Source of the DNA: Anaerolineae bacterium
GTDB lineage: Bacteria > Chloroflexota > Anaerolineae > J102
DNA: 32,045 nucleotides
NCBI GenBank assembly: GCA_026991225.1
Contig: JALXCB010000199.1
Span: 1 to 32,045 of the forward strand
Reading direction: 5' to 3'
How positions within the stretch are numbered: position 1 is the stretch's first letter; each line of letters opens with the position of its first letter. A program made the translations under genes and the position numbers. This document shows, in pieces, positions 22,780 to 30,328 of this stretch. Below the pieces are notes generated by a model. That model searched no databases. It saw only the letters and a program-made list of their open reading frames with translations, and was not told where the DNA came from.

Positions 22780-23595
22780 CTAATACTGGGCCAGGTTGCC
22801 TTTGACCTGGGCCTGCTTCAGTGCCCAGACCAGGGCCGCAACGCCCGCGGGCATGAGCGCCAGAGAGAATCCCGTCAGCGCCAGGATGGAGGGCGTCAGT
22901 TGGGCGAAGGAAGCGCCGTTGAGGAGCGCCCCCCGTAGTCCCGCCAGGGCGTAGGTGTGGGGCAGGAGCAGGGAGAGTTTTTGCACCGGTTGGGGCAGGA
23001 TTTGCGGCGGGAAATAGACGCCCGAGAGCAGCGCGGCCGCGGCCTCCACCGCCCATGAGACGGCGTTCCCCCGCTTGAACACCAGGATCAGGGCCGCGCC
23101 CATCAGACCCAGGCCGCTGATGGCGACGCTGGCGAGCAGGGCGACGACCAACGCCCCCAACACGTTCGCTCCCGCCAGCGGAGCGCCCAAAACCAGCCCC
23201 AACAGCAGATAAAGCAGCGTCTCGCCTAACGCGTACAGGTAGGGCCACAGGTTGGCGCCGAAGACGAGCAGAGGCAGGGGGACGGGCAGCAGGGCCTGGG
23301 CCTCCAGCGTGCCCATCTGTTGCGCCTCGGTGAGCATCCCCGCATAGCCGCTGAGGCTGATGCTGAACAGGCGCATGAACGCAAGGCCGATGAGCGCATA
23401 CGCGAAATAGCCGCCCTGATAATTCTCCAGCCCCGGCTGGGGGCCGGTGACCAGCTTGCTGATGAAATAAAACACCGCCACCTGAAACAACGTGCTGAGG
23501 AAGCGCAGCACGAAGGCCAGGCGGTAGGTGAGCGCGATATGCACATCCCGCCGGAAGGTCTCCCACAGCATGGCGGGCCAATGTCTAACGCCCAT
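22780..23595 (-). CDS. ABC-2 type transporter permease
   Basis: A 271-residue inner-membrane permease with about six helices ('AFVLRFLSTLFQVAVFYFI', 'GYFAYALIGLAFMRLFSI', 'LPLLVFGANLWPYLYAL', 'AISGLGLMGAALILVF' and others) and the ABC-2 hallmark near the end, 'SGVYFPPQILPQPVQKLSLLLPHTYALAGLRGALL'-like spacing (prolines before and after 'P..V..LS...P.TYAL'). It is the membrane part of an exporter whose ATPase is encoded immediately upstream. I place the start at 23595 because the ATG overlaps the ATPase end by 11 bp; a longer frame from 23721 has no membrane-protein character. The transported substrate is unknown; it may be a lipid, polysaccharide or drug. Confidence 0.88.
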   Translation of the reverse strand: MGVRHWPAMLWETFRRDVHIALTYRLAFVLRFLSTLFQVAVFYFISKLVTGPQPGLENYQGGYFAYALIGLAFMRLFSISLSGYAGMLTEAQQMGTLEAQALLPVPLPLLVFGANLWPYLYALGETLLYLLLGLVLGAPLAGANVLGALVVALLASVAISGLGLMGAALILVFKRGNAVSWAVEAAAALLSGVYFPPQILPQPVQKLSLLLPHTYALAGLRGALLNGASFAQLTPSILALTGFSLALMPAGVAALVWALKQAQVKGNLAQY

Positions 23596-24373
23596 ACTCC
23601 GTCTCCCTGCCGGTGACATGCTCATACAGCCGGGCCAGGGCCGCGGTGCGGGTTTCGGGCTGGGGCAGTCCGGCCTGAGCGAGGAGCTCTTCGGGCGCGC
23701 CATGGGCCAGCAGGCGGCCATGGTTCAGGATGAGAACGCGGCGGGCGAAGGGGGCCACCGCGCCCAGTCGATGGGTGGAGAGGAGCACGCTGGCCTGGGG
23801 CTGTTCTTGCAGATACATCCCCAGCAGGTGCATGAAATCCCCGGCCGCGGCCGGGTCCAGGCTGCGGGTGGGTTCATCCAGCAAAAGGATGGTGGGGCGA
23901 TGGAAGAGGGCCCGGGCCAGGGCCAATCGTCCCCGTTGTCCGCTGGAAAGGCTCCCCACCCGACGGTGGATGAATGCCTCCATCCCCAGCGTCGCCGCCA
24001 GTTCGGCCAAACGCCGTTGAAACGCCCGCCCGCGAATGCCATAGCCGGCCGCGAAGAAGCGCAGGTTTTCGCGACTATCCAGCCGCCAGAAGAAACTGCG
24101 ATCCGGATCGGTGATGACGCCAATGTGCGCCCGCACCGCCCGGCTTTGGGACAATGGCCGCCCCGCCACCCAGGCTTCCCCCGCATCGGGGCGCAGCAAG
24201 GTGGCCAGGATTTTGAACAGGGTGGTCTTGCCCGCGCCGTTGGGCCCCAGCAACACCGTCATCTCCCCGGCGTCGATCTGAAAATGGATGGGGTGCAGGG
24301 CCTGAACGGGGGGCTTGCCGGGGTAGGTCTTGGCGAGGCCCTCCACGCGAATGGCGGGATGCCTGTGGTTCAT
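23585..24373 (-). CDS. ABC exporter ATP-binding protein
   Basis: A 262-residue ATPase. Walker A is 'GPNGAGKTT' (43-51), the signature is 'LSSGQ' (142-146), Walker B is 'ILLLDEPT' (162-169), and 'LLSTHRL' holds the switch histidine. The 'PNGAGKTT' and 'LSSGQ' forms are typical of exporter (ABC-2, DrrA/CcmA-like) subunits. The region after Walker A ('VITDPDRSFFWRLDSRENLRFF') is like that of polysaccharide or lipid exporters. It overlaps the upstream gene by ATGA (24370-24373) and the permease gene by 11 bp, so all three should be co-translated. Confidence 0.92.
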   Translation of the reverse strand: MNHRHPAIRVEGLAKTYPGKPPVQALHPIHFQIDAGEMTVLLGPNGAGKTTLFKILATLLRPDAGEAWVAGRPLSQSRAVRAHIGVITDPDRSFFWRLDSRENLRFFAAGYGIRGRAFQRRLAELAATLGMEAFIHRRVGSLSSGQRGRLALARALFHRPTILLLDEPTRSLDPAAAGDFMHLLGMYLQEQPQASVLLSTHRLGAVAPFARRVLILNHGRLLAHGAPEELLAQAGLPQPETRTAALARLYEHVTGRETEYGR

Positions 24374-27360
24374 GCTTCATCCACCAGCAGGACGCATTCG
24401 TGGGTGCGGCCATCCACCTTCAAGGTCATAGGACGTTCCAGCCGGGCGTTGGCCACATAGTCGGTTTCCTCCACGACGGGCAACGAGCGCAGCCATTCCC
24501 AGTGAATGCCTTCGCCGTTTTGACCCGAAATGTTGATATACCCAATGCCCTGGGTGGTGATATTGTGGAAGAAATGGGAGCCCTGCGACGGCTCCACCCG
24601 GAAATCATCATACACAGCCTCGACGATGGCCCCTACGCCCGAGATATCGGCCCAACGCACGGGGATGCCCAGCCAGCGGTCGGAGGTGCCCCATCGACCG
24701 GGGCCAATGAGCAGATAGGGGCGTCCCTCCTTGATCAATCGGGCGTTCATACGACCGATTTCCTCGGCGATCTGCATCGTTTTGCCGATGTCGAAGGTCT
24801 CGGGCTTGACGTAGACGATATCCCGCATCTCGCGGTTGACGAAGTTGCCCAGGGCGTGGGAAGAAAAACATTTGGCCCGGCGGCGATCCGCTTCCGTGAT
24901 GTCCACCGGCCCCAGCTCCGCCCGCGCGGTCATGGGGCGCAGTTGCAGAAAGGCGAATTCGGGCGGCTCCTTTTTCGTCAGCTTCAGGTCCACCGAAAAT
25001 TCCATCTCCACTTCCGCCCCCATGCCCTGTTTGCCCAGCTCCAGCGCGTCCACCAGGATATCGGGCAGGGGGAATTGTCGATATTTGAGCACGTTGGCGA
25101 AGGTGAGCACCCGATAGCCGGGGATCATGACCGTGTCGCGGATGCGATGCTCCGCAGGCACGTAGGTGCTGGAGAGATATTGGACGGGGGGTTCGTCCAG
25201 TGCGTCGCTCACGTCCCGCCGCACCAGATTCTCCGATTCGGTGATGTCCAACGCGTGGTAATCCTCCCCCATCTTCAGGGCGTAGAAATGGGTTTGGGCG
25301 TTCTTGAGGATGTCATCCACCGAGGATAGCTGGGGTTGAATGTGCGGGTAACGGGGACAGAAACGCAGGGTGCGTTCGCCCTCGACCACGGCCCGGCCCA
25401 GGCCCAGGGCGATGGTGGCGATGCCGTCCTCGGGCTTCATGCGGGCGAAGGGATAGTAGTTGTAGGATTGGGCCACGCCCGAGATGGCGGGATAGAAGAA
25501 GTCGCCATACCGATCCCCCACCAGCCGCTGAATCACCACCGCCATCTTCTCTTCCTCGATGCGGCGCCCGATGCGGCGGGAGAAGGCTTTGGGGCCGCGA
25601 AAGTAGGTGGAGGCGTAGACGAGTTTGACCGCGTGGATGAGGTGCTCCAGCCGCCGTTCCAGGCTGGGGTGTTCGTTGGGGAGCATGTAGGTGCGATAGA
25701 GGCCGGCGTAGGCCTGGAATTGGGCGTCTTCCAGCAGGCTGGAGGAGCGCACGGCCAGGGGATAGCGCACCTGAGAGAGGAAGGCCCGCAGGTCGTTCTC
25801 CGCCCATTTGGGAAAGATGCCCCACATGAAGCGGGCGGAGATCTCCTGATCGCTCAGGTCCGCCTCCGCCAGATAACCCAGGCGGTTGGCTTCGATGAAC
25901 TCGTCGAAGACTTCGGTGGTGATGACCAGGGTCTGGGGCACATCCAGCAGGATATCCTTGTATTTCTGTCGGAACTCGCGGTGTTCGTTCATCAAGGCCA
26001 GCCAGAACGCGAGGCCGCGGGCTTTGCCCCCCAGCGATCCCTGTCCGATCTTGAAGAAATCGGTGACCAGATCGAAATCGTCCGCGGCGAAATCGACCAC
26101 GACGCCCCGCTGGCGGGCCCGGCGGCGGGCGTGGATGAGCCGCACCAGGAAATCGCGCATGGCCTCGATGCTCTCGAAGTCATCCAGACGCAGATCGCGC
26201 AGCTTGGCGCCCAACACCGTTTCGGTGCGGGTGAAAAGCCAGCGGGAAAAGTCGTTGCGCTCGGCGTGAAAGCGCAGGGATTCCGCCGGAACCGTTTGCA
26301 GCGCCTTTTCCATGCTGCGCAAGTCCGAGGCCCGGGCCACCTCCTGGCCGTTGGGCAGGCGGAAGATGAAATCGCCGAAGGCCAGGCTGTGGATGAAAAA
26401 GGCGTGCAGGTCCTCTCGCACGCGCGGCGAGGTTTTGTTCAGAAAAGCGGCCTGCAATTTGCGGGCGTGACGCTCGTTGTTTGGATCCACGCTGGTGAGC
26501 ATGAGCGCGATATCGAATCGATCCTGGCGGATCATGCGCAGGAGATCGACGCCCGCTTTCGGGTCCAACACGCCGTTGCGGGGGAATTCGACATCGGAGA
26601 TAACGCCCAGAATGTAAGGTTCGAACTGGCGATAGATAGCCACAGCCTCTTCGTAGGTCTCGGCCACGAGGATTTTGGGCCGGGCCCGCATGACCAGCAG
26701 GCGATGCTCCTCGTTCAGCTTGCCTTCCAGCACCTTGCGGGTCTGGCTGACCACCTCTTTGTAGAGAATGGGCAGGATAGTGGAGAGATGCAGGGGCGAG
26801 TTTTCCACGAAGAGGATGATACGCACGCCCGCCAGTTGCGTGTCCTGCGGCGCGTTGCGCCTGTCCTCCTCGCTCTTGACGATGGCGACCAGCAGTTCGG
26901 TGTTCCCCGTCCATACAAAAGCCCGATCGATGACCCGCGGCTGGCCGGGCGCATGGAACGCGGTCGGGTCCAGCATGACGCTGTGGGAGATGAGCACCAC
27001 GGCGATGTCGGGGTCCCGGGCCTTGATCTCTTTGGCGAAGGCCAGCGCGTCCATGTCCGCAATGCGGGGCATGGTGATGACCATCTGATAGCGTTTTTCC
27101 TCCAGCCGTTTGAACGCTTCTTCAGCGGTGGAAACCCAGTGCAATTGCGGGGGATGACTCAGATTCAGCCCCCGATATTCATTGATGATATGCTCCGACA
27201 GCCGCCCATCCTCCTCCATAATCCAGGCGTCGTAAGGGCTGGAGACCAGGAGAATGCGTCGCACCTTCCAGGACATCAATTCATGATAGATTTTGAAGCT
27301 CGACTCCAGGTCACTGACCTCGTCGATGAGCTTCTCCAAATCTAATTTCGTATATCTCAT
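24370..27360 (-). CDS. PEP/pyruvate-binding (PPDK N-domain) protein with two receiver-like domains
   Basis: A 996-residue protein. Residues about 30-160 ('RRILLVSSPYDAWIMEE', 'QMVITMPRIADMDALAFAKEI') and about 180-310 ('VRIILFVENSPLHLSTILPIL', 'GVISDVEFPRNGVLDPKAG') look like response-regulator receiver folds. From about 435 it carries the ATP-grasp PEP/pyruvate-binding domain of pyruvate phosphate dikinase: 'GQGSLGGKARGLAFWL', 'YPLAVRSSSLLEDAQFQAYAGLY' and the later 'GPGRWGTSDRWLGIPV'. The phosphohistidine swivel domain (GG.TSH) is not seen, so it is not a complete PEP synthase. Such ~1000-residue proteins occur in several phyla and are uncharacterised; nucleotide-dependent phosphotransfer or signalling is inferred. 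The ATG at 27360 is preferred over a GTG at 27375 that lies in a repeat. It is the first gene of an operon with an ABC exporter. Confidence 0.85.
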   Translation of the reverse strand: MRYTKLDLEKLIDEVSDLESSFKIYHELMSWKVRRILLVSSPYDAWIMEEDGRLSEHIINEYRGLNLSHPPQLHWVSTAEEAFKRLEEKRYQMVITMPRIADMDALAFAKEIKARDPDIAVVLISHSVMLDPTAFHAPGQPRVIDRAFVWTGNTELLVAIVKSEEDRRNAPQDTQLAGVRIILFVENSPLHLSTILPILYKEVVSQTRKVLEGKLNEEHRLLVMRARPKILVAETYEEAVAIYRQFEPYILGVISDVEFPRNGVLDPKAGVDLLRMIRQDRFDIALMLTSVDPNNERHARKLQAAFLNKTSPRVREDLHAFFIHSLAFGDFIFRLPNGQEVARASDLRSMEKALQTVPAESLRFHAERNDFSRWLFTRTETVLGAKLRDLRLDDFESIEAMRDFLVRLIHARRRARQRGVVVDFAADDFDLVTDFFKIGQGSLGGKARGLAFWLALMNEHREFRQKYKDILLDVPQTLVITTEVFDEFIEANRLGYLAEADLSDQEISARFMWGIFPKWAENDLRAFLSQVRYPLAVRSSSLLEDAQFQAYAGLYRTYMLPNEHPSLERRLEHLIHAVKLVYASTYFRGPKAFSRRIGRRIEEEKMAVVIQRLVGDRYGDFFYPAISGVAQSYNYYPFARMKPEDGIATIALGLGRAVVEGERTLRFCPRYPHIQPQLSSVDDILKNAQTHFYALKMGEDYHALDITESENLVRRDVSDALDEPPVQYLSSTYVPAEHRIRDTVMIPGYRVLTFANVLKYRQFPLPDILVDALELGKQGMGAEVEMEFSVDLKLTKKEPPEFAFLQLRPMTARAELGPVDITEADRRRAKCFSSHALGNFVNREMRDIVYVKPETFDIGKTMQIAEEIGRMNARLIKEGRPYLLIGPGRWGTSDRWLGIPVRWADISGVGAIVEAVYDDFRVEPSQGSHFFHNITTQGIGYINISGQNGEGIHWEWLRSLPVVEETDYVANARLERPMTLKVDGRTHECVLLVDEA

Positions 27361-27373
27361 AAGTCCACGTTCC

Positions 27374-27562
27374 ACTGATTACTGATCACTGGATGCACTG
27401 CAAAAAGATTTTTCAACACGGAGACACGGAGGACACAGAGAAAAAAAAGGGGGTTCACGGAGAAAATTCTCTCCAAACCTTATCTTTTTCCTTCTCCGTG
27501 CTCTCTGTGTCTCCGTGGTTAAGGTTTTTTCAGGAAAGCCATTACTGATTACTGATCACTGG
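27374..27562. repeat. Inverted-repeat element between 19-bp direct repeats
   Basis: ACTGATTACTGATCACTGG occurs at 27374-27392 and identically at 27544-27562. Between them an imperfect palindrome is built from CACGGAGACACGGAGG on the left and CTCTGTGTCTCCGTGG on the right. The heptamers also make up the DNA just before the ATG of the PEP-binding gene. Confidence 0.8.
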
Positions 27563-27618
27563 CTATTATGCCCCAGGCCCTAATTCATGCCAAAAACACC
27601 GGACAAGAACGATAGGAT

Positions 27619-27648
27619 TTGGGCAAACCGAGGCGTGTATGGTATATT
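27619..27648 (+). promoter_or_regulatory. Candidate gdhA promoter
   Basis: TTGGGC (27619-27624), an 18-bp spacer, TATATT (27643-27648). It would start a leader of about 330 bases before the gdhA ATG. Confidence 0.45.
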
Positions 27649-27654
27649 ACGCCT

Positions 27655-27960
27655 GTCTGACGCACTTTGCTTCCCCACATCTCGTGCGTCGAAAGTGTAG
27701 CGTGACAATGACGTTTCGCTTGATGCCCAACTTTTCTGTGCGAACTGAATACGCCCTCCTTTGGAAATGCCATGACGGCATCCTTCCAGAGATGACGCGC
27801 ACCCTGCCATCGGCCCTATCGAGGCGGGTGTTTTCGCGTATGCGAAACGTCTCCATATTTCACTCCCCTTTGTCGAATCGAAAACCTGCCGCCTCGGGTC
27901 GTATGACGCCCTGACCGGCGGGTTTTCTTTTTCAAAATCCCTTTCTCAATCCTCATTCAA
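27655..27960 (+). ncRNA. Structured gdhA leader with terminator/antiterminator switch (candidate riboswitch)
   Basis: The leader holds several near-perfect helices: GACGCAC/GTGCGTC (27659-27665 with 27684-27690); GGAA-ATGCC/GGCAT-TTCC (27763-27787, two-base bulge, loop ATGAC); TTTCGC-GTAT-GCGAAA (27832-27847). A long antiterminator is possible: CGAGGCGG (27820-27827) pairs with CCGCCTCG (27889-27896), and G-TTTTCG (27830-27836) continues with CGAAAA-C (27879-27885). That pairing takes up the entire 5' arm of the intrinsic terminator at 27880-27933 and excludes the TTTCGC hairpin. This is the usual layout of a riboswitch or attenuator. I do not recognise any known riboswitch class, and no leader peptide with a codon run is evident. 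No protein-coding gene is supported here. Confidence 0.6.
27880..27933 (+). terminator. Intrinsic terminator in the gdhA leader
   Basis: GAAAACCTGCCG (27880-27891) pairs with CGGCGGGTTTTC (27916-27927) over 12 bp with one G-U, enclosing a smaller GGG-CGT/ACG-CCC hairpin, and a run TTTTCTTTTT overlaps the 3' arm. It sits about 50 bp before the ATG, so it would stop transcription ahead of gdhA unless the antiterminator forms. Confidence 0.75.
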
Positions 27961-27983
27961 CAGTGTAAAAAGGAGACAAACAA

Positions 27984-29333
27984 ATGGACGCTTTCCTGGA
28001 ATACGTGAAAGCCCGGGATCCCAACCAGCCCGAATTTTTTGAAGCGGTGATGGAGGTGTATGAGTCCATCAAACCGGCGCTGGATCGCCATCCCGAATAT
28101 CGCCAGGCCAAGCTCCTGGAGCGCATCGTCGAGCCCGAACGCGTGGTCATGTTCCGCGTCCCCTGGATGGATGATGCGGGCGAGATCCATGTGAACCGCG
28201 GCTTCCGTATCGAAATGAACAGCGCCATCGGCCCCTACAAAGGCGGTTTGCGCTTCCATCCTTCTGTCAACCTCAGCATCCTCAAGTTCCTGGCCTTCGA
28301 GCAGGTGTTCAAGAATGCGCTGACCACGCTGCCCATGGGCGGCGGCAAGGGCGGCTCCGACTTCGACCCCAAGGGCAAGTCAGACGCCGAAGTCATGCGC
28401 TTCTGCCAGAGCTTCATGCTGGAGCTGTTCCGTCATATCGGCCCGAACACCGACGTGCCCGCGGGCGATATCGGCGTGGGTGGTCGTGAGATCGGCTTCC
28501 TCTTCGGCATGTACAAGAAGATTCGCAACGAGTTCACCGGCGTGCTCACGGGCAAGGGCCTGAACTGGGGCGGCAGCCTCATCCGGCCCGAGGCCACCGG
28601 CTATGGCGCGGTCTACTTCGCCAATGAAATGCTGAAGACCCGCAATCTGACCATGGAAGGTAAGGTGGCTCTGGTTTCGGGCGCGGGCAATGTGGCCCAG
28701 TACACCATCGAAAAGCTCCTCGATTTCGGCGCCAAGCCGGTCACTGCCTCCGACTCCAATGGCTACATCTACGACGAGGAAGGCATCGACCGCGAGAAGC
28801 TGGACTTCATCATGTGGCTGAAGAACGTGAAGCGCGGGCGCATCAAGGAGTATGCGGAGAAATACCCCAACGCCGTGTACACGCCCGTGGACCCCAGCCT
28901 GGATTACAACCCGCTGTGGAATCACAAGGCGGACATGGCCTTCCCCAGCGCCACCCAGAACGAGATCAATGGCAAGGACGCCCAGCATCTCGTGGACAAT
29001 GGCGTCTTCCTGGTGGCCGAAGGCGCGAACATGCCTTCCACCCCCGAAGCTATCGAAATCTACAAGCAGCACAATATCCTCTACGGCCCGGCCAAAGCGG
29101 CCAACGCCGGCGGCGTGGCGGTCTCGGGCCTGGAAATGTCGCAGAACAGCATTCGCTTGCAATGGCCTCGCGAGGAAGTGGATCGCAAGCTGCACGAGAT
29201 TATGAAAGCCATTCACCGCCAGGCGTGGGAAACCGCGGAAGCTTATGGCGTTCCCGGCGACCTGCAGGTGGGCGCGAATATCGCTGGCTTCGTCAAGGTG
29301 GCGGACGCCATGCTGGACCAGGGTCTCGTCTAA
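27984..29333 (+). CDS. gdhA: Glutamate dehydrogenase, NADP-type
   Basis: A 449-residue hexameric-type glutamate dehydrogenase that interconverts 2-oxoglutarate plus ammonia and glutamate. The dehydrogenase domain has 'PYKGGLRFHPSVNLS', the catalytic lysine region 'LPMGGGKGGSDFDPKG' (K122) and 'DVPAGDIGVGGREIG'. The Rossmann nucleotide fold is marked by 'ALVSGAGNVAQYTIEKL'. Length and the 'GKGLNWGGSLIRPEATGYG' stretch match the NADP-dependent anabolic enzymes of bacteria (GdhA). A strong Shine-Dalgarno AAGGAGA lies at 27969-27975, nine bases from the ATG. The gene is monocistronic, bounded by the regulated leader and a perfect terminator (29358-29390). Regulation by nitrogen or energy status through the leader is an inference. 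Confidence 0.96.
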   Translation: MDAFLEYVKARDPNQPEFFEAVMEVYESIKPALDRHPEYRQAKLLERIVEPERVVMFRVPWMDDAGEIHVNRGFRIEMNSAIGPYKGGLRFHPSVNLSILKFLAFEQVFKNALTTLPMGGGKGGSDFDPKGKSDAEVMRFCQSFMLELFRHIGPNTDVPAGDIGVGGREIGFLFGMYKKIRNEFTGVLTGKGLNWGGSLIRPEATGYGAVYFANEMLKTRNLTMEGKVALVSGAGNVAQYTIEKLLDFGAKPVTASDSNGYIYDEEGIDREKLDFIMWLKNVKRGRIKEYAEKYPNAVYTPVDPSLDYNPLWNHKADMAFPSATQNEINGKDAQHLVDNGVFLVAEGANMPSTPEAIEIYKQHNILYGPAKAANAGGVAVSGLEMSQNSIRLQWPREEVDRKLHEIMKAIHRQAWETAEAYGVPGDLQVGANIAGFVKVADAMLDQGLV

Positions 29334-29357
29334 ACCCCGGTCTTGACAGCGACTCCC

Positions 29358-29390
29358 AAGCCCCTGCCCGTCTTGGGCGGGGGCTTTTTC
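29358..29390 (+). terminator. Rho-independent terminator of gdhA
   Basis: AGCCCCTGCCC (29359-29369) pairs with GGGCGGGGGCT (29375-29385) around a GTCTT loop, followed by TTTTC. It stands 24 bp after the gdhA stop. Confidence 0.93.
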
Positions 29391-29437
29391 TTGCCTGTTT
29401 TGGGTGTGGCCCAGATTATTGGCGCGTTGCGCCCGGC

Positions 29438-29475
29438 GCCCCGGAGGTGAACCTCCGGGCTAGAAACAATGCCCC
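29438..29475 (+). repeat. Shortened hairpin-array repeat, TGAA loop
   Basis: CCCGGAGG-TGAA-CCTCCGGG (29440-29459), followed by CTAGAAACAATGCCCC, parallels the beginning of the element at 4091 (CCCGGAGC-TGAA-GCTCCGGG then CTACGAAACGACGCC). The stem differs by a compensatory pair while the loop is unchanged. Confidence 0.65.
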
Positions 29476-29521
29476 CTCAAGGGAGCTTTCATAGCCAGCG
29501 CACCCTCTTGCATTCCACCGT

Positions 29522-29550
29522 TTGCCCTGTTACTGCTATTCGGTTATACT
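29522..29550 (+). promoter_or_regulatory. Promoter of the AbrB-PIN module
   Basis: TTGCCC (29522-29527), a 17-bp spacer, TATACT (29545-29550); the ATG is 35 bp downstream, with AGGAGA at 29573-29578 as ribosome site. Confidence 0.7.
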
Positions 29551-29585
29551 GTAATTCAGAAATTCAGCATCCAGGAGAACGAGTC

Positions 29586-29843
29586 ATGTCAACCACAGCG
29601 ACATTACAGATATCCCAGCGAGGGGTGATTACCATCCCCAAGTCATTGCGGGAAGCCTATGGGTTGCGTCCCGGCGACACGCTGACGCTCATCGATCTGG
29701 GCGGCGTGTTCGTCCTGAACCCGCATCGATCCGAAATCGACGTCCTGGCCGACAAAATCAAAGCTCAATGGGATGAAGATGGTGTGACGTTGGAAGCGCT
29801 TTTGCGCGCGTTGGAGGAGGAACGGGAGCGTGGAGAAGGTTGA
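29586..29843 (+). CDS. AbrB/MazE-type antitoxin
   Basis: An 85-residue DNA-binding antitoxin. Its SpoVT/AbrB swapped-hairpin fold is clear: 'ATLQISQRGVITIPKSLREAYGLRPGDTLTLIDLGGVFVLNP', with the invariant 'RG.ITIPK..R...GL.PGD'. The acidic helical tail ('ALLRALEEERERGEG') should wrap around and block the toxin encoded next. The start at 29586 is set by AGGAGA seven bases upstream; longer frames enter repeat DNA. The gene overlaps the PIN gene by 14 bp. Such antitoxins usually repress their own promoter (29522-29550). Confidence 0.88.
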   Translation: MSTTATLQISQRGVITIPKSLREAYGLRPGDTLTLIDLGGVFVLNPHRSEIDVLADKIKAQWDEDGVTLEALLRALEEERERGEG

Positions 29844-30285
29844 ATGGCGCATCTTTCTCGACACCAGCGTCCTTTTTGCTGCCGTATACTCGGAGACCGG
29901 AGCAGCACGGGTGATATTGAAGCTGGGAGAGGCTGAGGCGATTTCGCTTTGGATCGGGCCATCGGTATTGAAAGAGATGGAGGCTGTGCTGGCGAGGAAA
30001 TCCCCCAAAAGCAAAGGCTTGTTTGCTCTCTTGCTACATCGGGCCCGGGTGCAAATCGGCCCGGAGCCTGATGCTGATTCGTTGCGCTTGTCGTCGCTGC
30101 TGATCGATTACGCTCTGGACGCCCGGGTGCTGGCCGAGGCGATAGCCATTCAGTCGGATTATTTTGTTTCCTTCGACCGTAAGCATCTGGTGGGAAATGA
30201 GAAACTGGACACGGCGCCTTTGGTTGTGGGGACGCCCGGGGATTTTCTGGCATGGTATCGCACGCAGTTGGCGGGAAGAGCCTGA
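29830..30285 (+). CDS. PIN-domain ribonuclease toxin (VapC-like)
   Basis: A 151-residue PIN-domain protein forming a type II toxin-antitoxin pair with the AbrB protein. Acidic active-site residues are D11 ('IFLDTSVLFAA'), E49 ('PSVLKEMEAVL'), D97 ('ALDARVLAEAI') and D116 ('DYFVSFDRKHL'), the usual four of the PIN_3-like group. It starts at a GTG (29830), since the nearby ATG at 29844 is in another frame; GGAGGAGG lies at about 29813-29820. The target, probably tRNA, rRNA or mRNA, is unknown. Confidence 0.86.
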   Translation: MEKVEWRIFLDTSVLFAAVYSETGAARVILKLGEAEAISLWIGPSVLKEMEAVLARKSPKSKGLFALLLHRARVQIGPEPDADSLRLSSLLIDYALDARVLAEAIAIQSDYFVSFDRKHLVGNEKLDTAPLVVGTPGDFLAWYRTQLAGRA

Positions 30286-30290
30286 CAATC

Positions 30291-30320
30291 TTGCCCCGCG
30301 CGGCCGTGTTCTGCTAGACT
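30291..30320 (+). promoter_or_regulatory. Promoter of the Ig-like lipoprotein gene
   Basis: TTGCCC (30291-30296), an 18-bp spacer, TAGACT (30315-30320), then eight bases to the ATG at 30329. Transcription should start within one or two bases of the ATG; no Shine-Dalgarno is present. Confidence 0.6.
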
Positions 30321-30328
30321 GATCCCCC

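Noticed and set aside
25336-27345. Long open frame (669 codons) on the plus strand opposite the PEP-binding gene
   Set aside because: Shadow of a gene with clear PPDK motifs on the other strand; composition rich in H, G, Q, as in other antisense shadows.
27580-27914. Short open frames on either strand in the gdhA leader
   Set aside because: Composition and repeated stop-free frames are explained by the stem-loop structures; no ribosome site or family resemblance.
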